From Acidobacteriaceae bacterium (lineage in GTDB: Bacteria; Acidobacteriota; Terriglobia; Terriglobales; Acidobacteriaceae): a DNA stretch of 64,000 nt. Shown piece by piece: positions 44,739-52,915 of the stretch. The notes beneath the pieces were generated by a model that worked only from the letters and a program-made list of their open reading frames with translations, was not told where the DNA came from and searched no databases. How positions within the stretch are numbered: position 1 is the stretch's first letter; each line of letters begins with the position of its first letter. The DNA is taken from positions 1 through 64,000 of the forward strand of contig JANXZM010000081.1 of assembly GCA_025355505.1 (NCBI GenBank), given 5' to 3'. Both the position numbers and the translations under genes were made by a program.

Positions 44739-47700
44739 TCAGCGAACTCGGAATACCGGCTGAATCATCTCGCCTTCAAGATACTTTTCCGGATCTGCTT
44801 CGCCCAGCCATTGCGCCACTGTCTTACACACTTCCGCATACACCCGCAGCGTCTGTTCAATCGCCAGCGGATCGTGCGCTGCTGTCATGTTATGCGTTGC
44901 CAGCAGCAGCACTCCGCGTTTCACGCATTCTTGCGTGAACAGACTTCGCACCATAAGACTGTCTTTGCCCTCGGCATCGAGGAACTTGATCAACGACCAA
45001 ACCGGATAACCGATGCACTTGATGCGATCCTGCAATCCCGCCTCTTTTGCCAGCGTGTTCAATCCCTCCTGCAGCACGCGCCCGTTCGCATCCATGCGGG
45101 CCAGCGCGTCGGTGTTTTCCAGCACATCCAGCACCTTCATGGCCGCTGCCATCGACGCCACTTCACCCCCGAAGGTAAAGCTGAAAAAAATATCTTCAAA
45201 CGCCTTCATGACGTCCGCTCGTCCCACCACGCACGCAATCGGGAATCCGTTGCCCATCGCCTTCCCAAAGCAAGCCAGATCGGGAGTCACACCGAACCTT
45301 TTCTGCGCGCCCCCCAGCCCGAAGTGAAAACCGCTACAGATCTCATCGAAGATGAGCAAAGCTCCGTGTTCATGCGCCAGATCTTTCACGTCTTCCAGAA
45401 AGCCCGCAGCTGGCGGCCAGAAGTTCACCGGCTCCATGATGACGGCGGCGAACTCACTTTTATGTTCGTTCAAAAGTTTTTGCAGCGATCCCAGGTCGTT
45501 GTATACAAACGGATGCGTCAAAGCCCGCACCGCTTGCGGAACGCCTGCATTTCGTGTGGTGCTGCCGATGTACCAATCCTGCCATCCGTGATACCCACAG
45601 CAGGCAATCCGCTCGCGTCCGCTGAGAGCTCGGGCAGCGCGCACTGCTCCTGAAGTAGCGTCCGATCCGTTCTTGCCAAAGCGTACTTTCTCCGCGCACG
45701 GAATCAGCCGCACCAGCCGCTCCGCCAGTTCCACTTCCAGAGGGTGCGGCAAAGAAAAACTGTGCCCTAGTCCCAACTGCTCCGCCACCGCCGCATTCAC
45801 CTCGGCGTGCGCGTAGCCAAGAATGTTCGGCAGCAGTCCCTGGATGTAATCGATATATTCATTCCCGTCCACATCCCAAACCCGGCAACCCTTGCCCTTC
45901 GCCAGGAACGCCGGCGCCACCCCGCGGACGTGCTGGTTGGCTCCCTTGCTGAACGTCTGCGAAGAACCGGGAATCACCTTGCCCGCCCGCTCCAGCCATG
46001 CTTTCGATTTTTCAACCGGCCGGCGCGGCGCCGCCGCCGCGCGCGCCTCCTCGTAAAGGCTCGTGTAGTACCCGCGGTTGGAAACTATGTCCGAGTTCAT
46101 TTTTTCCAGCCCTGGATTCTTCTCGATCAATTCGAAAACATCTTTCATCCCGAAACTCTCCTCCTCGCGAAAAGCCTTGTACACCGCCCGGATGAACTCC
46201 AAGTCTTGCGCCTCGTCCACGGTCCACCGGTAATGCTGGTACAAGAACGTCGAATCGTTTTCGACGTTCGCAGTTCGAAATTTGTCCGAGCGCAGGTACG
46301 GAGTCACGTGCTCGCGCTCAGAACTTTTACTAGCCTCGTGCCACGCCCGTTCCAACGCGGAAAACGAAAAGATCTCCGTATCCAGCCCATCGGGATAGCT
46401 CCTCACCATGGCATTGGAGGCGTAATCGAGATCGCCGCGCTGAAAGCGTCGCACGACCCGATCGATCACTTCCGGGTCAATCAACGGGCAATCGGCAGTG
46501 ACGCGCACCACCTGCGCCGCTTTTTCCGCGCGCGCCGCGTGGTAGAAACGATCAAGAACATCGTTCTCGCTGCCCCGATAACATGGGACGTCATTCTCCC
46601 GGCACATCTTCTCAATGGCGTCGTCCGCCGGAGCGACGGAGGTGGCCACCGCCACCCGATCCACCAGAGTGGCCCGTTTCACGCGTTGAATGACATGCCA
46701 CAACATCGGCCGTTTTTCGATCTCCGCCAGGCTCTTGCCCGGCAACCGGCTCGACCCCATTCGCGCCTGAATGATCGCCACCACTGGCCCCTCGCTGGTT
46801 TCGCTGTTCCAATTCAGCGCCTGCGGCTTTCCCTCTTCCGACGATTTCTTGGCTGCTTCCACCACCCGGATCACATCTAGGCTTTGCTCCAGGTCGACCA
46901 TCGGCCCGGTTCCGCTCCCCAGAGACTCCAGGAAGGAACGCATTTCCGCTACATACATGTCGTTGGGTTCAAACACGTACGGGATGCTATTCCAACCTGG
47001 CTGCTCAGCCGAAAACCAGCGCACTTCCTGGACACTGAAATTCCAAAGCACAGTTCCGGTCTCGCCCACAACTTTGCAGGTGCGCGTGTATGCCCGCTGC
47101 ACAAAATCCAGATGCAGTTCCGCGCGCCGCCGCTCCGGAAAACTCAGGTAGATCCACGCCGAATCTTCCACATCCACGTCCAGACTGCTGAGATGCTCAG
47201 CCCGGCAAGTCACTTCCGTGGGTCGCCCCAACAGCCAGCAAATGTAATCCAGTTCGTGTGAACCATCCAGGATGATGCCCCCGCCCAGTTCCTGGCGCGC
47301 GCTGTAGCTTTCGCGATAGTTTTGCCACGGGCGCCAGTCGGGAAGGTATTGCCCCGCTTCCACGTTGAGCCACAGCACGCGCCCGATCTTTCCCGAATCA
47401 ATGAGCTCCTTCAATATCTGCAAGCCGGGATGAAACCGCATGTTGTAGCCGACCTGGACGTTCCGGTTGCGCCGACGCGCCTCGGCAATCAGTGCCAGGA
47501 TTCCACTCGATTCGTGCGAAAGAGGTTTCTCGATAAAAACGTGGGCTCGAGCCTGCAGCGCGGCCAGCGCCTCCTCCACGTGATATACAGGCGGAGTACA
47601 GATCAGCACGATATCCGGCCTGAATTTCTGCAGCGCCTCGCCATAGTCGCCGAAGATTTCCCCGTTCATCTCCTCACGGCATTGCTTCAGCGCTTCGGGG

Positions 47701-47825
47701 CTGGTGTCGCAAAAGCCCAGCTGCTCCACCCCAAGAGACTTGAGGTTCCTTGCGTGCCGCCGGCCAATGGAACCGCAGCCTACTACCAGAGCCCGATACC
47801 CCACCCACTCGGAAATCGTGGACAT
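44739..47825 (-). CDS. Three-domain fusion: Gfo/Idh/MocA oxidoreductase, nonulosonate cytidylyltransferase (PseF/SpsF-like), class-III aminotransferase
   Basis: A 1028-residue protein with three intact enzyme domains in one frame. Residues about 10-340: NAD(P)-dependent Gfo/Idh/MocA oxidoreductase (ALVVGCGSIGRRHARNLKSL; FIEKPLSHE with Lys100; GGGIILDGSHELDY). Residues about 348-585: cytidylyltransferase (VVAIIQARMGSSRLPGKSL; RVTADCPLIDPEVIDRV). It should make the CMP-sugar. Residues about 605-1028: glutamate-1-semialdehyde-aminomutase-like PLP enzyme (GNEYIDYIQGLLPNILGYAH; LLIFDEICSGFHFGLGG; ACFGKAMGNGFPIA with Lys855). No frame break or signal peptide. It lies 3 nt after pseC and 80 nt before pseG. 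No separate pseF was found, so domain 2 fills that step. The outer domains could form an oxidation-transamination pair on a hydroxyl; that is inference. Confidence 0.88.
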   Translation of the reverse strand: MSTISEWVGYRALVVGCGSIGRRHARNLKSLGVEQLGFCDTSPEALKQCREEMNGEIFGDYGEALQKFRPDIVLICTPPVYHVEEALAALQARAHVFIEKPLSHESSGILALIAEARRRNRNVQVGYNMRFHPGLQILKELIDSGKIGRVLWLNVEAGQYLPDWRPWQNYRESYSARQELGGGIILDGSHELDYICWLLGRPTEVTCRAEHLSSLDVDVEDSAWIYLSFPERRRAELHLDFVQRAYTRTCKVVGETGTVLWNFSVQEVRWFSAEQPGWNSIPYVFEPNDMYVAEMRSFLESLGSGTGPMVDLEQSLDVIRVVEAAKKSSEEGKPQALNWNSETSEGPVVAIIQARMGSSRLPGKSLAEIEKRPMLWHVIQRVKRATLVDRVAVATSVAPADDAIEKMCRENDVPCYRGSENDVLDRFYHAARAEKAAQVVRVTADCPLIDPEVIDRVVRRFQRGDLDYASNAMVRSYPDGLDTEIFSFSALERAWHEASKSSEREHVTPYLRSDKFRTANVENDSTFLYQHYRWTVDEAQDLEFIRAVYKAFREEESFGMKDVFELIEKNPGLEKMNSDIVSNRGYYTSLYEEARAAAAPRRPVEKSKAWLERAGKVIPGSSQTFSKGANQHVRGVAPAFLAKGKGCRVWDVDGNEYIDYIQGLLPNILGYAHAEVNAAVAEQLGLGHSFSLPHPLEVELAERLVRLIPCAEKVRFGKNGSDATSGAVRAARALSGRERIACCGYHGWQDWYIGSTTRNAGVPQAVRALTHPFVYNDLGSLQKLLNEHKSEFAAVIMEPVNFWPPAAGFLEDVKDLAHEHGALLIFDEICSGFHFGLGGAQKRFGVTPDLACFGKAMGNGFPIACVVGRADVMKAFEDIFFSFTFGGEVASMAAAMKVLDVLENTDALARMDANGRVLQEGLNTLAKEAGLQDRIKCIGYPVWSLIKFLDAEGKDSLMVRSLFTQECVKRGVLLLATHNMTAAHDPLAIEQTLRVYAEVCKTVAQWLGEADPEKYLEGEMIQPVFRVR

Positions 47826-47828
47826 GAT

Positions 47829-49115
47829 TTATTTTGCTTGCCTGGTCTCGAGCAAATGCGAGCGCTCGCCTTTCCCTTCAGATTTTCCTTGATAGTGGGT
47901 CAAAACTTTACGCAGCGCGTGGATCACGTCTTCCACATCCTGCACCGTCATCGAATGAAACATAGGCAGGCTGATCAGCCGCTCATACGCGTCCTCCGCA
48001 ACCGGATAGCTCTCCTCCGAGTGGAAGCGCTCCCGGTAGTACGGATGCCGATGCACCGGGATGTAGTGCACATTCACGCCAATATTCTCCGCCCGCAGCG
48101 CTCGAAAGATATCCCCCCGCCCCACCGCCAGCATTTCCAGTTTCAGCCGCACCGGATACAGATGCCACGCCGGATTCACACCCTCGCGCACCGTGGGAAT
48201 AACGATGGTTGGTAATTCCCGAAACACCTCCGCATACTGCGCCGCAATTTCCCGCCTCCGCGCCAGGTTCGCGTCCAGCTTCTCCAACTGTGACAGTCCC
48301 AGCGCGCAGGCAATATCTGTCAACCTGTAATTGAAGCCCAGCAGCACCATCTCGTAAAACCACTGCCCGGATTCCTGCCGCTGCCGCGCTTCGCTGCTGA
48401 TGCCGTGATTGCGAAAACGCCGCAGCGTCTCTGCCAGCCGCGCATCGTTGGTCGCAACCATGCCACCTTCCCCGGTCGTCAGGTGCTTCACCGGATGAAA
48501 GCTAAACACGGTCATGTCGGCAATGCTACCAACGCGTTTCCCCCGATATTCCGCGCCCAGCGCATGCGAGGCATCTTCAATCAGCAGCGCTCCGTGCTCC
48601 TTCGCCAGCTCGCCCAGTTCATCAAGCGCGGCCGGATGTCCCGCGTAGTCGACCGCAATGATGGCCTTGGTGCGTGAAGACGCGCGAGAACATGCGAGTG
48701 CGGTGATTTTCCTGGAGACTTCCCCAGGATCAAGGTTCAGCGTGTCCGGCGAGACGTCGGCGAACACCGGCGTCGCCCCCTGGTACAGAACGCAATTCGC
48801 GGTCGCGCAGAAAGTCATGGGGGTGGTAATCGCCTCATCCCCAGGCCCCAGTCCGGCGGCAAACGCCGAACCGTGCAAGGCGGCCGTGCCCGAGCTGAAG
48901 CTGACCGCGTGCCGCGCCCCCACCCACGCCGCAAACCGATTTTCAAACTCGCCGATCTTCGGTCCCGTGGTGAGCCAGTCCGACTTCAGAACCTCAACCA
49001 CTGCCTGCACATCCGCGTCATCCAGGCTCTGCCGCCCGTACGGCAACAATTTCTTCCGCACGGGGTTACCCCCATGAATGGCAAGAGTTTCCAGCTTTGT
49101 GGGCAAGGCACTCAT
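47829..49115 (-). CDS. pseC: UDP-4-amino-4,6-dideoxy-N-acetyl-beta-L-altrosamine transaminase
   Basis: A 428-residue DegT/DnrJ/EryC1 aminotransferase. It starts after a short lead with LLPYGRQSLDDADVQAVVEVL and DWLTTGPKIGEFE. AVSFSSGTAALHGSAFAAGLG binds the PLP phosphate. FSFHPVKHLTTGEGG carries the Schiff-base Lys. INVHYIPVHRHPYYRERF-like text (here VNVHYIPVHRHPYY) is the PseC tail signature. It should aminate C4 of the 4-keto product of PseB. It is encoded 1 nt downstream of pseB and 3 nt before the fusion gene, so all three are co-transcribed. Confidence 0.92.
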   Translation of the reverse strand: MSALPTKLETLAIHGGNPVRKKLLPYGRQSLDDADVQAVVEVLKSDWLTTGPKIGEFENRFAAWVGARHAVSFSSGTAALHGSAFAAGLGPGDEAITTPMTFCATANCVLYQGATPVFADVSPDTLNLDPGEVSRKITALACSRASSRTKAIIAVDYAGHPAALDELGELAKEHGALLIEDASHALGAEYRGKRVGSIADMTVFSFHPVKHLTTGEGGMVATNDARLAETLRRFRNHGISSEARQRQESGQWFYEMVLLGFNYRLTDIACALGLSQLEKLDANLARRREIAAQYAEVFRELPTIVIPTVREGVNPAWHLYPVRLKLEMLAVGRGDIFRALRAENIGVNVHYIPVHRHPYYRERFHSEESYPVAEDAYERLISLPMFHSMTVQDVEDVIHALRKVLTHYQGKSEGKGERSHLLETRQAK

Positions 49116-49116
49116 G

Positions 49117-50121
49117 CTAGGCGGACGTTGGAACCGCCACCGCAGTTTCAGGCGTCACCAGTTCTTCCAGTTCACGCCGCGTCAGCCAGCGTTCGTTGCT
49201 GTCGCTCGAATATCGGAAGCCTTCCGGAAGCGGCTTGGCATTGACCCAGTTTTCCGATTTCCACCACGGATGCGCCGGCTGTATCACGAACATGTCTTCA
49301 GTTTCCAGCGTTTGCCGCGACTCGTCTTCCGACACCAGCACTTCGTGCAACTTCTCTCCGGGACGAATCCCGATGGTCTCCACCTGGCATCCGGGGGCAA
49401 TGGTCTCCGCCAGGTCCAGCAATCGCATGCTTGGAATTTTCGGAACAAAAATCTCGCCGCCGTGCATCTGCTCCAGGCAGCGGATCACAAACTTCACGCC
49501 CTGCTCCAGCGTCAGCCAGAATCGCGTCATTCGCGGATCGGTGATCGTGATCTTCCCGCGCCGCCGCTGTTCCAGGAAAACCGGAATCACACTACCCCGG
49601 CTGCCCACCACGTTCCCGTAACGTGCGCAACTGAACCGCGTATTCTTCGCGCCTGAATAAGCATTGGCCTGCACAAACACTTTTTCCGCGCACAGCTTGG
49701 TGGCCCCGTACAAATTAATCGGATTCACCGCCTTGTCCGTGCTAAGCGCCAGAATGCGCCGCACGCCCTGATCAATCGCCGCATCAATCACGTTGCGGGC
49801 GCCCATGATATTGGTCTGGATCGCTTCAAACGGGTTGTACTCGCAAGCCGGCACTTGCTTCAGCGCCGCCGCGTGCACCACCACCGTCACGCCCGCGAGA
49901 GCGCGCTTCAAACGCTCCACGTCCCGAACATCTCCAATGAAATACCGCAGGCTGGGATGATCGAAGCCCGACGTCCTCATCTCATGCTGCTTCAACTCGT
50001 CCCGGCTGAAAACCACCAGTCTTTGAGGCTGGTAGTCGCGCAGCATGATCTCCACAAATTTCTTCCCAAACGATCCCGTCCCACCCGTTACCAGTATCGA
50101 TTCTTGCGACCAATTGACCAT
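49117..50121 (-). CDS. pseB: UDP-N-acetylglucosamine 4,6-dehydratase (inverting)
   Basis: A 334-residue SDR enzyme that begins pseudaminic acid synthesis by turning UDP-GlcNAc into a 4-keto-6-deoxy-L-sugar nucleotide. The cofactor loop is ILVTGGTGSFGKKFVEIML. The active-site region LALSTDKAVNPINLYGATK (about residues 127-145) has the Lys in place of Tyr that is usual in PseB/FlaA1. VVHAAALKQVPACEYNPFEA is a further hallmark. ATG 50121 has AGGGA 8 nt upstream. It is the first gene of the long minus-strand train, facing the divergent promoter region. Confidence 0.95.
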   Translation of the reverse strand: MVNWSQESILVTGGTGSFGKKFVEIMLRDYQPQRLVVFSRDELKQHEMRTSGFDHPSLRYFIGDVRDVERLKRALAGVTVVVHAAALKQVPACEYNPFEAIQTNIMGARNVIDAAIDQGVRRILALSTDKAVNPINLYGATKLCAEKVFVQANAYSGAKNTRFSCARYGNVVGSRGSVIPVFLEQRRRGKITITDPRMTRFWLTLEQGVKFVIRCLEQMHGGEIFVPKIPSMRLLDLAETIAPGCQVETIGIRPGEKLHEVLVSEDESRQTLETEDMFVIQPAHPWWKSENWVNAKPLPEGFRYSSDSNERWLTRRELEELVTPETAVAVPTSA

Positions 50122-50503
50122 TCTTGTCCCTTCGAAACTTCTTCTGTCGAGTTACGCGCCGGGGCGCTGCCCGCCAAGTCTTGACGGTTCCTGAATCAGA
50201 AGAATCTTCGCTTTTCGGGTAAGTTCTTGTGCTCGATAGTATAGCTGACGAAGTACTGGGGAAGTATAGCTGCCGCTGCCTCGCGGTGCCCGTGTCCGCC
50301 AAGCGGAAACCCGCACGCCAAAACAATATCGCCAAGCTTTAATTTTTGCCTGGTTCTAACTCCCGAGATGCTAAAATCAGGCAAATTCCTCATAACAGCC
50401 CGCTCCTGTCTGTCCGGCTTGCTGTGAGAAGGTCGGCTCGGGCGGAGACCTGTGTTTCGGTCGCGGCGCGCAGTCGCATCGAGCTTGATGTTAAGGAGTA
50501 ACG
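50122..50503. promoter_or_regulatory. Divergent promoter region between pseB and the tyrosine-kinase operon
   Basis: 382 nt lie between the divergent starts. For the minus side, two identical copies of CAGCTATACT occur (plus-strand 50238-50247 and 50263-50272, 25 bp apart), each containing a -10-like TATACT. For the plus side, an inverted repeat TTTGCCTG (50345-50352) / CAGGCAAA (50378-50385) brackets a -10-like TAAAAT (50372-50377), 126 nt before the kinase start. Transcription of both halves of the locus probably starts here. No gene is credible in this gap. Confidence 0.5.
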
Positions 50504-52846
50504 ATGTCTTTGGGACCTCTGGTTCCACGAAGTGACGTTCCACGCAGTAACGACGGATTGCGCGAACTGCAACCTGGCGAACCGGCTGAATTCCTCAGGC
50601 CGATCGGCTCCCCACTTTATAACGTGTTGCCGTCGCAGGAATCCACTCTGCGCGAATACATGCGCGTTTTTATCAAGCGCAAGTGGATGGTGATCTCGGT
50701 TGTGGCAGGCATCTTCATGGCCGTCGCCATTGCCAGCCTGCGCCAGACTCCCGTCTACGAAGCCGTAGGCCGCATCGCCGTCAACAAAGCCGATCCGAAC
50801 CTGATTACCTTCAAAGACTCGGGACCAGGTGTCGACTACTACGACCAGAGCGATCTGGATACCGAAGTCCGCATCCTGCAGAGCGATCTGATGGCGCTGC
50901 AGGTGATCCGGCAATTGAATCTCGATAAGCGTCCCGAGTTCGGCGGTCATGCCGATCAAAAACAACCCAACCTGATCGCCGATCCCCTGCAGACAGATTC
51001 GAACCGCGTCTCCGCTCTGCTGGAAGCGTTTCGCGGTAACCTCCACGTCACCCTTATTCCCAATACCAGAATCATGGAGATTCATTACAACAGCACCGAC
51101 CCTCAACTCGCCGCCAGTGCCGTAAATACCCTCGCCGCCACTTATGTCGAGCAGAACTTTAAGACCAAATTCGAATCCACCATGCAGGCCTCCGACTGGC
51201 TTTCGAAACAACTCGTCGATTTGCAGATGAAAGTGGAAACTTCTCAGGAAAAACTCGTACGCTACCAGAAGGAGCACGAGATTCTAGGGACGGACGAAAA
51301 GCAGAACATCATCACCGAAAAGCTCGACGAACTGAACAAAGAGATGACGCAGGCCGAATTTGACCGCATGCAGAAAGAAGCGGTTTATCGCCAGACCCAG
51401 TCCAACGATCCGGACGCGGTCGCGGCAGCGATTATTTCCGAAACCGGGGGAGGCGGATCCAGCGCAGGTTCCGGTCTTCTGGACAAGTTGCGCGAACAGC
51501 AGGCGAGTCTCGGAATTCAGGTTGCCGAACTCAGCACCCAGTTCGGCCCCTCGTATCCGAAAGTTTTGCAGCTCAATAACCAACTGAAGGAGATTGACCG
51601 CCAGCTTCAATCGGAAACGAACAAGGCCGTCGACCACCTCAAGGGACGATACCTGGCCGCATTGCAGCGCGAAAGTATGTTGCGCGAATCCTTTGAGAAG
51701 CAAAAACAGGAGGCGAACAAGCTCAACGAGAGCGCGATCCAATACAGCATCCTGAAACGCGACTTGGACAGTAACCGGACACTCTACGAGGGATTGCTGG
51801 AAAAACTAAAAGAAGCGGGCGTCACCGCGGGATTGCGTTCCAATAATTTTCGTATCATTGATGCGGCCCGTGTTCCCACCTCTCCCAGCGAACCCAACAT
51901 TCCGCGCAACCTGTCTTTCGCCCTTGTGTTGGGCGTCATCTCCGGCATCGGCTTGGCTTTCCTACTCGAGAACATGGACAACACCGTTCGCACCCCCGAG
52001 CAGGCACAATCGATTTCGGGCCTTCCCTCTCTCGGGATGATTCCGCTCGGCTCCAAGTCCGCCAACCATAAATCGAGCGGCAAGCGACTGGCTTTGACTG
52101 CCTCCAAGGAAGTAGTGGAGACAGTAACCCAGGTTCGTCCCCAGTCGCAGATGGCGGAATCGTATCGCGCGCTGCGAACTTCGCTTCTGCTCTCCAATCT
52201 CGGTGCGCCCCCGAAAATCATCATGGTGACCAGCGCTCGTCCGCAGGAAGGCAAAACCACTACCAGCATCAACACCGCGATCGTGCTCGCGCAGAAGGGA
52301 GTCCGCGTTCTCCTCATCGATGCCGACTTGCGCCGCCCCAGTGTTCACAAGACCCTGGGCATGGGCCCGCGCAGCGGTCTCAGCAACGTGCTCACCGGAA
52401 GCGCTACCGTGCAGCAGACGATTACCACCTCTCCCATCCTGCCCAATCTTTTCATCTTGCCCGCGGGTACGCCGCCACCCAACCCTGCTGAATTGCTCGC
52501 CTCCTCCAACATGAGGGACCTGCTCGTGGAGTTGCGCCAACAGTTCGACCACATCGTGATCGACACTCCCCCAACTCTTTCCGTCACCGACGCGGTCGTG
52601 CTCTCACCCCGCGCCGACGCCACCATCCTCGTAATTCGCTCCGGCCAGACCACCAAACAAGCGCTGCGCCGCGCCCGCGACATATTGACGCAGGTCAATG
52701 CTCACGTCGCCGGCGTGCTTCTGAACGCCGTCGATCTAACTTCCCCCGATTATTATTATTACTACGAGTATCAGGGCAAATATAGCCACTACTACCAGGA
52801 AGATGCTCCGGACACAGGGAGTGAAGCGGAACCGAAGGCTGTTTGA
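50504..52846 (+). CDS. Wzc-type polysaccharide co-polymerase and tyrosine autokinase
   Basis: A 780-residue inner-membrane BY-kinase controlling chain length and export with the Wza-like protein at 12363. ATG 50504 follows AAGGAG by 6 nt. Helix 1 (MVISVVAGIFMAVAIASL, near 60) and helix 2 (LSFALVLGVISGIGLAFLL, near 480) enclose a Wzz-type periplasmic region with coiled coil (about 230-430) and a GNVR-like LKRDLDSNRTLYEGLLEKLK. The cytoplasmic kinase has Walker A SARPQEGKTTTSIN (about 575), Walker A' LLIDADLRRPS (about 605) and Walker B HIVIDTPPTLSVTDA (about 685). The C-terminus holds a Tyr cluster (DYYYYYEYQGKYSHYY), the usual autophosphorylation site. Confidence 0.94.
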   Translation: MSLGPLVPRSDVPRSNDGLRELQPGEPAEFLRPIGSPLYNVLPSQESTLREYMRVFIKRKWMVISVVAGIFMAVAIASLRQTPVYEAVGRIAVNKADPNLITFKDSGPGVDYYDQSDLDTEVRILQSDLMALQVIRQLNLDKRPEFGGHADQKQPNLIADPLQTDSNRVSALLEAFRGNLHVTLIPNTRIMEIHYNSTDPQLAASAVNTLAATYVEQNFKTKFESTMQASDWLSKQLVDLQMKVETSQEKLVRYQKEHEILGTDEKQNIITEKLDELNKEMTQAEFDRMQKEAVYRQTQSNDPDAVAAAIISETGGGGSSAGSGLLDKLREQQASLGIQVAELSTQFGPSYPKVLQLNNQLKEIDRQLQSETNKAVDHLKGRYLAALQRESMLRESFEKQKQEANKLNESAIQYSILKRDLDSNRTLYEGLLEKLKEAGVTAGLRSNNFRIIDAARVPTSPSEPNIPRNLSFALVLGVISGIGLAFLLENMDNTVRTPEQAQSISGLPSLGMIPLGSKSANHKSSGKRLALTASKEVVETVTQVRPQSQMAESYRALRTSLLLSNLGAPPKIIMVTSARPQEGKTTTSINTAIVLAQKGVRVLLIDADLRRPSVHKTLGMGPRSGLSNVLTGSATVQQTITTSPILPNLFILPAGTPPPNPAELLASSNMRDLLVELRQQFDHIVIDTPPTLSVTDAVVLSPRADATILVIRSGQTTKQALRRARDILTQVNAHVAGVLLNAVDLTSPDYYYYYEYQGKYSHYYQEDAPDTGSEAEPKAV

Positions 52847-52915
52847 GGTGGCGTGTTTCGCCGCGCGGGTGCTTGCGGTACACTTTCCAAACATTTGAGG
52901 CGGCTGAATGTGACA

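Noticed and set aside
50196-50543. 115-codon minus-strand frame in the divergent promoter region
   Set aside because: It overlaps the kinase start, has no ribosome site and no known motif. The region is better explained as regulatory DNA.
50390-51277. 295-codon minus-strand frame opposite the Wzc-like kinase
   Set aside because: It lies antisense to a strongly supported gene with ribosome site and all kinase motifs. Its translation shows no family feature.
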